Source of the DNA: Pithys albifrons albifrons
Taxonomy: Eukaryota > Chordata > Aves > Passeriformes > Thamnophilidae
Length of the DNA: 64,000 nt
Direction of reading: 5' to 3'
Assembly: GCF_047495875.1 (NCBI RefSeq)
Contig: NC_092458.1
Location: 8,670,439-8,734,438, forward strand
Below, piece after piece: positions 53,301-62,589 of this stretch. The notes beneath the pieces were generated by a model that did not search any database, was not told the origin of the DNA, and was given only the letters and a program-made list of their open reading frames with translations. Position 1 is the stretch's first letter, and every line of letters begins with the position of its first letter. The position numbers and the translations under genes are program-made.

Positions 53301-54635
53301 AGTTAAAACAGGCCAGTGCATCTCCTCCCTCCAGCTCATCAACAGCTGTGTGTACATCAAGAACATACGAGGTAAGGACAGAAATCAAAGCAGTGCATAT
53401 TTCAGAAAGACAGAGTCTGACACATGAAAAAAACCTGAACTTTGTGTATGCTGCACTTATCTAAATTCTGTAGGGTCTGAAGTCAGTAGGCACAGAGAGA
53501 AAACAGAACTAGCATGATTTTTGACTACCATTTGTTTCAAACCTCTTTGGATCTGGAGGTGGGAGGAAAGGAAAAGGGGAAGATAGGAAGGTTGCAAAAA
53601 AACAAACTGCTTGTTATTTTTCTCAGGACCATCTGCAGGCCCATTCAGCAGTGCTCACATTTGCTTGGCTGCTGTGCTGCAACATGCATGACGTACATTA
53701 CAGTGCCAGGTGAGTGTCGGTGTTTTCTCCTCCATGGCAGGATGGAACATGCCACCCATAGAGATCCAGACTCTCCAATTCTGGATAAACTCAGTGATTC
53801 AAGAGGCAAGTGTGAATTTATCTGACATCTTGTTGGCATTTTTAAGGAAATGTCTTCTGTGTATTTCTGAAAACATCATGTGTGACCAAGACTGCACCAA
53901 TATATGAATTCATCCATTTCACTGTAAGGGAAGGGTATAAATGTCAGTAGCTCCACTCCACCTCCTACCTTCACCTTCCTAGTGCCAAGGAGTGCCCCAC
54001 TTTGAGCCTCACCACTGACAATGGTCATGGTACCAGGCAGCTGTTGGCAGGGTCCCCTGCATTGGGATGGGTTCACAGCACGGCACCTTTGGTGCTTGCA
54101 GGCTATTTTTGGGCAGCTGGCAGGATGGAGAATGTGAAAAAATGGCAAAAAGCAACGCTTAAACTGGAGGAAAACTGCACACAGAAACCCCTCTGTCAGG
54201 TGCTAGCCAACCTACCTGCAGACTGATGCAGAAAGTGGATTTGTTCACAGGTGAAGTTTTTAGCCACAAAACACTTAATGGCAACATCTGTGAAAAGGAT
54301 GGAAGGAAACTGATCCTACTTTGTTACAGCCATCCACATGGAATAAAAGTTATATTGTAGTAACAATGAAAGTGAAACTAAACTTCAGATTGTGAAGTCC
54401 GTGGCTGAGCTGTGGCTGTCTGTTCTTTGAGAAAAAAACCCAACATCTAGTAGCAACTGTGAAAACCATAGTATGAGAATACTCACAGGGCACAACTAAA
54501 TGCAGTGACATTCCTGGGAACCCCTGCTGTACAGGAGCAGAGAAGCCACAATTATCTATACAAGCTTGTGGCCAAAATAAAATCTGTGCCACAAAACTAG
54601 GCAGAATTTCCTATGTCATATCATCTGGAGTTTTT

Positions 54636-54658
54636 CTTTTTTCTTTTTTTTTTTTCAG
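54636..54658. repeat. T-rich tract ending in CAG
   Basis: A (TTTTTTC)-type tract merges into 13 T and ends in CAG. It is formally like a splice acceptor, but the following sequence has no convincing open reading frame, so it is recorded only as low-complexity DNA. Confidence 0.7.
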
Positions 54659-55204
54659 AAATGAAGATAGAAAATTATTGATAAAATTGACTTAAAGGAA
54701 GTGTCTTCTTTCCTGCAAAATTCACAGTTCCATTTTATAGAATTGAATAAATGCCACATGCAATTTTCATGTAGTATGGATAGGAAATAAATTTAATGAT
54801 CAACCTAAACGCTCATTATAAATTCAATATTATTTCTTTACACCTTTCCAAAGCTAAAAAAAAATTTAAAAAATCATATATCACAGTGCAGATTGTATTG
54901 CATTAGACTGAAACCAAACCCTTGCTTTCATTTTGGTATGCTTAGTACAGTTGAAAACTTCCTTCTACGGTTTTTCGAAATTCAGGTCCTATATTTAAAT
55001 GAACACATTGTATCAGAATTAAAGATTGAAAAGTTTCATTTATCAAATCTGAAGATGACATATTTTTGTGTTCAGAAAATTGCTGCAGTGAAGTGTTTTG
55101 ACTTTGTTAAACCTTCACTTCCCCCTCTTTCCTGTCAAAAGTACTAATCAAATGTAATCCATTTCCTTGAACAATTTCAGTACCACCAAAATCACACTTT
55201 AGGC

Positions 55205-56042
55205 AGAATGAACTCCTGGAGGATGGAATGTCACCCAGAGAGACCTGGACAATCTCGATAAGTGGGCCCATGGGAACCTCATGCAGATTAACAAAAGCCA
55301 GTGCAAGGTGCTGCACCTGGGTCAGAGCTACCCAAGGTATCAACACAGGCTGGGGAATGAATCGATCAAGAGCAGCTCTGCTGGTGGATGAGAGGCTGGA
55401 CATGAGCCAGCAATGTGCACTTGCAGCCCAGAAAGCCAATTGTATTCTGGGCTGCATCAAAAACAGCCTGACCAGCTGGTCAAGGGAGGAGATTCTGCCC
55501 CTCTACTCCACTCTCATGAGACCCTACCTGGAATGCTACATCCAGCTCTGGGGTCCTCAGCACAGGAAGGACATTGACTTGATGGAGCAAGTCCAGAGGA
55601 AGGCCACCAAGATGATTAGAGGGCTGGAGCACCTCTTCTATGATTACAAGCTGAGGGAGTTGGGGCTGTTCAACCTGGAGAAGGAAAGACTCCAGAGTGA
55701 CCTTATTATGGCCTTTCAGTACCTAAAGAGGCCTACAGGAGAGCTGGAGAGGGACATTTTACAAGGGCATGTAGGGATAGGACAAAAAGGCATGGCTTTA
55801 ATCAGAAGGAAAGTAGGTTTAGATCAGATATTATGAAGAAATTACTGTGAGGGTGATGAGGCACTGGAACAGGTTACTCAGAGAAGATGTGGATGCCCCA
55901 CCCCTGAAAGTGTTGAATGCCAGGTTGGATGGGGCTTTGAGAACCTGATCTAGTGGAAGGTGTTCCAGCCTGTGGTGGGGCATTTGGAACTAGGTCATCT
56001 TTAAGGTCCATTTTAACCCAAACCATTCGGTGACTCTATGGA
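55205..56042 (+). mobile_element. CR1: CR1 LINE, 5'-truncated, RT C-terminus plus 3' end
   Basis: This is a plus-strand CR1 of about 840 bp. It starts inside the reverse-transcriptase C-terminal region and contains the rest of ORF2. Frames then change, the family stop codon (TGA at 55946-55948) follows 'DVDAPPLKVLNARLDGALRT', and the 3' UTR ends with 'cccaaaccattcggtgactc'. The left boundary is approximate. The final codons and 3' UTR also resemble the 62473 fragment (shared 'caggttggatg' and 'tagtggaaggtgt'). Confidence 0.93.
55228..55948 (+). pseudogene. CR1 ORF2 C-terminal relic with two frameshifts
   Basis: The family protein sequence is spread over all three plus frames. Frame A (from 55236) encodes [18 protein letters not shown] and onward, and hits TGA at 55389. 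Frame B takes over at about 55384 with [19 protein letters not shown] and includes [14 protein letters not shown] and [20 protein letters not shown], ending at a TGA near 55836. Frame C then reads TVRVMRHWNRLLREDV to the family stop at 55948. The first shift is an apparent 20-nt loss; the second lies between about 55800 and 55840. The catalytic FADD region is absent through 5' truncation, so this is not functional. Confidence 0.88.
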
Positions 56043-57045
56043 TGTATTGATAAAACCACCCTCTACTGTATTATCACCTTTCTTAAGATAGTTGTATGTA
56101 GTAATAATACAACAGCAGTGCCCTTTGTCCGTTTTTGTTGGGGTTTTATTTTTAACTATTTTGATCTTCTCTAACTTTCATGAAGAACACCTACATTTTG
56201 TGGCCTGATCAAAAACGTTCTTTGGAAGTGAATTTCTCTCTTATTCTCACACACCATGTCTTGGTTAACATCACAGAGTGTTTTGGGGGCATGCAAAATG
56301 GATTTCTTTCATACGAAACCAAATTGCAAGATAGGCTCAAGGAAGACATCTAGCTTATTGCAGCTGCTAAAGGGTGTTCAGACCATGAGGCTGAATCTGG
56401 TGAGCCCTTGCAACAAGCACAATGTAGGGACAAGTTCTCAGCACTGCCTTTTAATTTGTGTGCCTATTGCTGCTGCCCTGCACTACTGCTGTGCAGACAG
56501 AGCCCAGAGTCCCCCAGGGAATGTCTGTTCTCAGCTCTTGACATGCTTTACAAACCTGGCTCAGTGACACCATTCCTGTTTGGCACATGGAGAAAGTGCA
56601 GCTGGCACAACGCATTTATGGTTGGATTTTCCCAGGTGCTTGCTAATTTTACATACATCATGGCTGGGCAGGCACTGAGAGAAACTCATGGTAGGAATCA
56701 CCCAGCTGGGGGAATCTAAAAGCTAGACAGACCTCTACGTCTGAGTTGGTCGAGAAAGAAAAATGGAGACCTTCATAAGAGAACTCATACCTTGTTCACC
56801 TTAAAAACCCAGCACACAGAAGAGGTGGCTTTTCCATAAACTGATACCGACCATAATGGAAACCAGATAGCCAGCTGAGATTTAAGTGTCTAACTTTTAA
56901 ACACACAGCAAAAGCCAGAACCTTTTCAGACAGCCAGTCATGCAGAAGAAAGGTTTTCTGGTACAGTGTTGACCTGTTACAGGGGACAGAAACTCTCTGG
57001 ATAAGACTTTTAGACAGATGGAGGCTGCAAAGTACATCTGGAGCA
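56043..57045. other. spacer between two CR1 copies, no gene recognised
   Basis: One kilobase of mixed sequence. Frames of about 100 codons at 56256-56719 on the plus strand overlap each other in two phases and resemble nothing known. No repeat is recognised. Confidence 0.55.
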
Positions 57046-57300
57046 CATCCAGCTCAACGCTTGCTCGGGACAGGGGCACCTGCAGCAAGTTGCTCAGAGC
57101 CATGTTCAGTTGGGCTTTGAGTATCTCCATGGATGAACAGTACACAACCTCTCTGGGCAACCTTCTTCAGTGTTCAATTACACCCACCACAGAAAAGCTT
57201 TTCCCTATTTCAGATGGAATTCCCTGTGATTTGAGTTTGTCCTGTCACAACATACCAATGAGAAGAGTCTGGATGCATCTTCTCCTGATATTCAGTACAC
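57046..57300 (-). mobile_element. CR1: CR1 LINE 3' coding fragment
   Basis: This is a minus-strand CR1 piece of about 255 bp. The plus strand has 'gcaagttgctcagagccatg', 'ttgggctttgagtatctcca' and 'caacctctctgggcaacctt', then 'aaaagcttttccctatttca' and 'gagaagagtctggatgcatc'. On the minus strand the left part encodes PREVVYCSSMEILKAQLN, resembling the CR1 ORF2 C-terminus. Further upstream the frame is broken by stops. The usual CR1 tail ('caaccattctgtgat') is not seen at the left edge, so the 3' end is decayed or deleted. Confidence 0.87.
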
Positions 57301-59385
57301 CAGTAATCAGAATAAACTGAGCAATTGCTTTTTAAATGTAGAAATATATTGATTTTTTCTGATGATCAGTAATTCTTAAATTTATACATCCCATTAGATT
57401 TTTCTGACTAGCCCATTCCATTCCATGAAAAAGCCAAGTAGCCATTTTCTCAAGCCTCAATATCAGTCTCCAACTGCTTGTGTTTAGAAACTTCACAATT
57501 ACAATGTTTATTTATGTTTCATAACCTCAAATTCAGTGTTGAAAGATGCAATAATGCACCAATAAACTTCTATTTATGCAGTTAAATGTTTATTGCATAA
57601 CCCATTCCAATTTCCATGAGATTTTCCTCATAAATTTTTGCAATTCATTTCATCATTGATGTGTGTGCACAGAGGGAGAGAGAAAGATGACAGATAGATA
57701 GTCATTTTTATGCTTAGTCCTGTGTAAATGAAACCTAAAATTCAAGCTGACTTTGTAGATGCACGCTGTGAGATTCAAGTTAGCATTGAAAATGTGTATG
57801 CAGAGACACATGAGATGGTGCAGGTGTGAAACTGTGGTGCACCATTGGGCACACATTTTTAATTTTTATTTTCATTCATTTTTCCTAAGAGTGTCATCAA
57901 AGTTTATGTCTAAATCCATTCTTCTTTTGACAAATAGTGATTCCATCAAATTAAATTATGTGTGTGCATCTTCACCCCTGTTTGTCTCACATTATAATCT
58001 AAAAGCAACTTTTTGAAGAGAAAGAAATCCAACAAGTGCCTGAAAACAGCTCTTAACCAACAGGAATTAAAAATGCACATGAGGTCAAACTCTGACAACT
58101 GTAAGAACAATGGATGTTGGGTGCTGGCTTCGTAGTAGCGGTGATTTAAGAAAAGCAGAGGCAGAGGCACCCAAGAAAAAGCTATTCTAATGGTTATATA
58201 AAGGTTTCCTTTGCAACATGGCAGCCATCTGCCACAATGTGCTCAATGGAACAAACTCCCTTCTTGCCCATGTTCAGAAAATCCATTCAATTTCAAGCTG
58301 GACCAGGTAGGCAAGTCTTGTTTGCCAACTGTAAACTGCATGTTGGATCAGTTCAAGAACATATGGACAAAATTAAAGATCTGCTAATATGAACATTTTT
58401 TAATGAATTAAAAGATGCAACATATCTCCAGACTGCAGTTTTTGTGAAGGGACTGACTTTGTCCCTCTTCTAGTAAGCGGGCAGGCCTCATCGAGCCTCA
58501 GTACCTGAGACTGTGACTGTTGCCCACACCATGACTATGTCAAACAAATGGATGGATTTTTGACCATGCAATGATTACACAAGACAGGCTTCTGTAAGTG
58601 TTTCCCCTAAGGCTTGATGCTGAGTTGAGGCCAGGCCCCTGTCTCAGTGATGGAAGTAGCAAAGCGGTTGTGCATCTGAGGATGCTCCCCACTGCATGTT
58701 TTCAGTCCATGTCTAGGCCAGACCAAAATATACTCTCCTGCTCCCTTCCTGATCCTAAAACATACGGGAAACCAATGGAGCTTCATCTCTTAAGTGCAAC
58801 TATTTATGAAAATAAAAATCACAGTAAAAATTAAAGGCTGGAGTAAGTCCACATAGGAGTTGAACTAACCCTGGGATTTCTGTGAATTCATACCTCATGA
58901 GCAAGACCTCAAAAATTTGCACAATGAGTGTTGGTCCTAGCTCTGAGCAAAAATGAGAGGAAAGACTCTTCCACTTCTTAAATCTCGCTTTTCTCTTTTT
59001 GTCTAAGGAAGCCCAGGTGGCTCTAAATGGTATTTCACTGGCAATTTTGAAGTGAGCTCATAACAAAAAAGACAGCTAAAAGCAGTCATAAACAGCTTAA
59101 TGCTGGTCCTAATTTGCCAAGCCTTGGAATGAGTGATAAGTCTTCACTTGGAATGAGTGATAAGTCTTCTCTCCATGCTGAGGCTGCCAAGATTCTCAGC
59201 AATAGCAAGGAAAGGAGCATTTTTATCACTTCTATTTGCCTTTTTTCTCCATTTATCTTTAAAGCAAGAATACACTGTTCTACAAAAAAAGCAGCAGTAA
59301 CTACTTGTAATGGTTTCACCCATGGCTTCCTCAGTAACCATTGTATCTAAGGAAGTTACAAATATTCCACAGGTGTCTTCCACGT
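57301..59385. other. unique AT-rich DNA, no gene recognised
   Basis: About 2 kb of AT-rich sequence with only short frames. It contains a short GATA run near 57695 and a 24-bp tandem duplication at 59123-59170. No interspersed repeat is recognised. Confidence 0.55.
59123..59170. repeat. 24-bp tandem duplication
   Basis: CTTGGAATGAGTGATAAGTC plus four bases is present twice, at 59123-59146 and 59147-59170, differing only in the last base. The length is a multiple of three, so the chance frame over it gains an 8-residue repeat (SLGMSDKS). The near identity points to a recent event. Confidence 0.9.
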
Positions 59386-59841
59386 AGCGGGGGGGGGGGG
59401 GGGGGTGTGGTTTTTATTTTTCTGTCTTCCTGGGCTGAGGAGCTTGTGGGAGGTGGTTGGAGTCTGGTCCCTCCGGTCCCTGGTGTTTTCTCCTGTCCTG
59501 GGTGAGATTGTTTCATTCTTGTTCCCCTTCCTTGAGGTTTTTAATTGTGTTTGTTTTGATTCATTTGGTTTCTTTGGGTTGGGTTGGTGTCTTCCCTATT
59601 TTCCGGCTAATCAATCCCCTTTTCTCCCTTCCCCTCTCCCCTGGGGAGTGGGATCCTATGTATTGTGTATACAGTGTGGTTTGTAAATGTTAGTAAATAT
59701 AATTTATTCTTTTTATTCAGTTCAGTTTCTTTAGAGTGCATTTCTTTTCAGTTTTTTTTCCCTTTCCTTTGCTGGGAAGGTTCTGGGAGGGGGAAGGGGG
59801 GCCAGTCCAGGGTTGGCAACAGCTAGGCCAAACCTGCAACA
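59386..59841 (+). mobile_element. probable solo LTR of an avian endogenous retrovirus
   Basis: Composition changes abruptly here. After the G-run, the plus strand is T/G/C-rich and A-poor (about 59400-59640). It then has 'aatcaatccccttttctccc', 'ctcccctggggagtgggatc' and an AT-rich segment with 'gtaaatataatttattc' that could serve as a polyadenylation region. It closes with a G-rich part ending 'ggccaaacctgcaaca'. The strand bias, length of about 450 bp and CA end fit LTRs of ERVL- or ERVK-type bird retroviruses as I remember them. I could not find a convincing target-site duplication or a TG start, since the left end is blurred by the G-run. No gag, pol or env sequence adjoins it. Another repeat class remains possible. 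Confidence 0.5.
59389..59405. repeat. 17-G homopolymer
   Basis: An uninterrupted run of 17 G marks the left edge of the T/G-rich LTR-like block. It is the longest homopolymer in the window. Its length is likely variable or imprecisely sequenced. Confidence 0.92.
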
Positions 59842-62472
59842 CTACTCCAGCTTATCTTGGGTGACTTAGCCTTCCAACAAGATGCTCTTTAATACTATAT
59901 TTAATGCTAATTCTAAGTTCCTAAACTGGATTTTCTTTGTAAACCTCCACAGCCAAAGGAAAACAGCATATACTTTGAAAGCAAAACTGAGATATGTTCA
60001 TACAACATCTTTCAGATGCCTTCAGTTGCTCCCCTGTTTTCCATCTGTATCTTTAACAATATAGTATGGTGAGTGAGTATTATGTGATAATGTGAAGTCT
60101 TTCTAAGTCAGAGACTTTAATGGAAGTTGTTGGCAACATGCCCAAGCAGGCAGAGATTTCTATGCTCAAACACTGAAACCTCACTTGACTATTAAACACC
60201 TCTCCACATCAAGGTCACATTAACACCTTTGACTCTGGAGACCCACATATTTTGTTCAAATAAGCGCTGCATGTCATTCAGTTGGGATGCCCTCCTTCTT
60301 CCCAATTCAATAGTCATTGAACTCTTGGCAACAAAAACAGGCTTGGAATTTTGCTGAAGAGTTCTTGGGAATCAAATCACAGGAAAGTAGGAAGGTCTCC
60401 TTGTTTAGTATGATCATCAGAGCATATACGAGTGTTTACTTCCGCTTTATCGAAAGAGATGGACCTTTGCCATGATGCACAACTTTAGAAGCAGCCCTTG
60501 CCTTATTGCTGAGATTAGTTATCTCAAAATGACTATCATTCTGTTTATAAGAAGATTTGGGACTAAAGCCACTGATAAAGAGTCTGACAGTGCAAAGCTG
60601 TCATAAACATATTTGGGGAAACAACACAAAGCCCAAGCAACCTTCTACTTGGCAAAGTCCCCACTCCTTGACATAATAACCAATTTAACTTGTGGATAGC
60701 CAGCAAATGACAAAGCAGAACTGGGGCAAGAGACAAGCTGGATCTTGGTAATCTCTAAGTTTCAGTACATAACAGGAGCTCACATATTTTTCCACTGACA
60801 CTTGTGCAGCATCAATGTAGGATCTTCTACTACTGTTGTTTTAGACTTTTAACACCCTGGTTTACCTCTTCAAAGACAAGATGGTTTAATTCTGGCATCC
60901 AGAAATGAGATCCTCTATAAGCTGTATCTGCCCTCAAGAGTGACTGACAGCCTCTGCTCCATGGGAGCAGATCAGCTCAGATCCTGAATGCAGGCAGATA
61001 GCAGCACTAGTTCTTCTGGCACAGGAATTTTCAGTATGTCTCTGGGAAGCTGAAGTGTACCATGGGCTGGGGTCAGTATACTTGCCACAAGTTAAACCAC
61101 TGCATTGTAAAAAGACAGATAGAAAATGCAGCATTTTTACACACTAATAACCTTAGGTGACCCTGAAGACTAGCTTTGGCAGAAAATGGCCTTTGGAGCT
61201 CAGCGAGATGATACTCAGCTTCTAAATGAAGGCACTACTAAGAAGAAGCATGCTTAATGTTCATGGAAACCAAAACAAAAGGATTCCCCTGCTGGGCAGT
61301 GTGGCAGTAGTTCTGAGGCACCATGGGTCAGCTAGGAAGAGTTAATCCCACAGGATGAGTGTGGAAAGAAGAGACATTTCCAGCAGCTGCTACCATTTGC
61401 TCTTGAACATATTTGAACATGATTCTATCTGCCTTCGTTTTTCAACACTGCTTTAAAAAAATCCAGTCCCAAATGCCCCATCATTCAAGCTGGCAGTACT
61501 CTTTGCAATCAAAATGAAAAAGACTAGGTGGCAAAATAGCCTGTTTTCCTGCTTGCCAGCATCAGCAGCTTTAAAAGAGCTAACTATTTTTAATTCTTCT
61601 GAAATTCTATATCTCTGAAATACCACCTTCCTTGGAAACACTTTCTTTCACTTGCTTCTCTGACAGGGGTAAAATTACTTCAGCAAGTATTTCTCTGTAA
61701 GAGATGAAAACCAGAGATCAATGGGATTTCTAAGGCTGTATTTGGTGCCTTTTCTACATTAACTGTTGTATGTAATTTTGATTTGGGACTTTCCAAAATT
61801 ACAAAGTTACTTGTGTTGATACAGTAAGGAGTAAAAAAGACAATATAGTTAAGTATAAAAATGTGGTATGTATAACAATTCCCAGACATCACATCTGCAA
61901 TGTGCACATGTGCATGCACTCTACATATTCATGCACACATTTATGTTAGCCTAGTAGAAGTGACAAAACATATAGGAATGTATCACTATAAAACCCCACA
62001 GTCCTTTTGGGCTAGTATTTCCAAGCATATTCCTAAACTAAATACTAGAACAGAAAAACTACTGGGGATTCATGAACCTGTTTTACAAGAGGAGGCTAGA
62101 AGACTTCAGTTTTAATCTTCCAAAATGAAGGCTGAGGGATTATTTTGGTGCCTTCTCTAAATTCATCATGAAGATAAAAGCCAAAAACAAATGGTTATAA
62201 TCTGGTCAAAATTAATTTAGGCTGAAAATTAGAAGCCTCATAAATTTTAGAGTAATGTGCTGGAAATTCTTCAAAGCTACTCAGAAGACTGCCTACATCA
62301 TTGCTATTTCCCTTAAAGTCATATCTTGGCTAGGTATGGCCAACCCTGTCACTGGCAGAGTTCAAACTTTAGTGACACACATGACCTACTCCACCACTAC
62401 AGCAAAAGAAGACATATTGCTGTCTTCAAAAAAGAAGGATTTTGTTCCAAGAGGAAAAAAACAATCCAATCA
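59842..62472. other. unique DNA, no gene recognised
   Basis: About 2.6 kb with short frames only and no recognisable interspersed repeat. An alternating purine-pyrimidine palindrome at 61900-61919 is listed separately. Confidence 0.55.
61900..61919. repeat. 20-bp alternating purine-pyrimidine tract with palindrome
   Basis: Twenty consecutive bases alternate purine and pyrimidine (ATGTGCACATGTGCATGCAC). TGCACATGTGCA at 61903-61914 is a perfect 12-bp palindrome. The tract is Z-DNA- or cruciform-prone in principle. Confidence 0.6.
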
Positions 62473-62589
62473 ACACCAGGTTGGATGCCGCTTTGAGTAA
62501 CCTGGTATAGTGGAAGGTGTCCCTGCCCATGGCAGTGAAGTTGGAATGACCTTTAAGGTCCCTTCCAACCCAAACCATTCTATGATTCC
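62473..62589 (+). mobile_element. CR1: CR1 LINE short 3' end
   Basis: This is a plus-strand CR1 tail of about 115 bp. It has 'caggttggatgccgctttga', 'tagtggaaggtgtccctgcc', 'tttaaggtcccttccaaccc' and the terminal 'aaaccattctatgattccc'. It is the least diverged CR1 tail in the window by eye. Confidence 0.9.

Larger units (their letters stand above)
21057..55204. other. 34-kb stretch without recognised gene or interspersed repeat
   Basis: No frame resembles a known protein. The longest are a 199-codon frame on the minus strand at 39770-40369 and a 172-codon frame on the plus strand at 38735-39253. Both lie in GC-richer or tandemly repeated DNA and have no recognisable domain. I see no CR1, LTR, tRNA or snRNA sequence. 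GC-richer patches occur near 39750-40340 and 51230-51490. Low-complexity tracts are scattered: poly-T near 23402 and 54640, and a pyrimidine tract near 35870-35915. Diverged ancient repeats could be missed by eye. Intron or intergenic spacer is the best description. Notable small items are listed separately. Confidence 0.55.

Noticed and set aside
56256..56719. Two overlapping frames of 103 codons on the plus strand
   Set aside because: They overlap in different phases, have no similarity to known proteins and show no start or splice context.
59405..59693. Phe/Leu/Gly-rich frames of 78-93 codons on the plus strand
   Set aside because: They arise from the T/G-rich LTR-like block and are not proteins.
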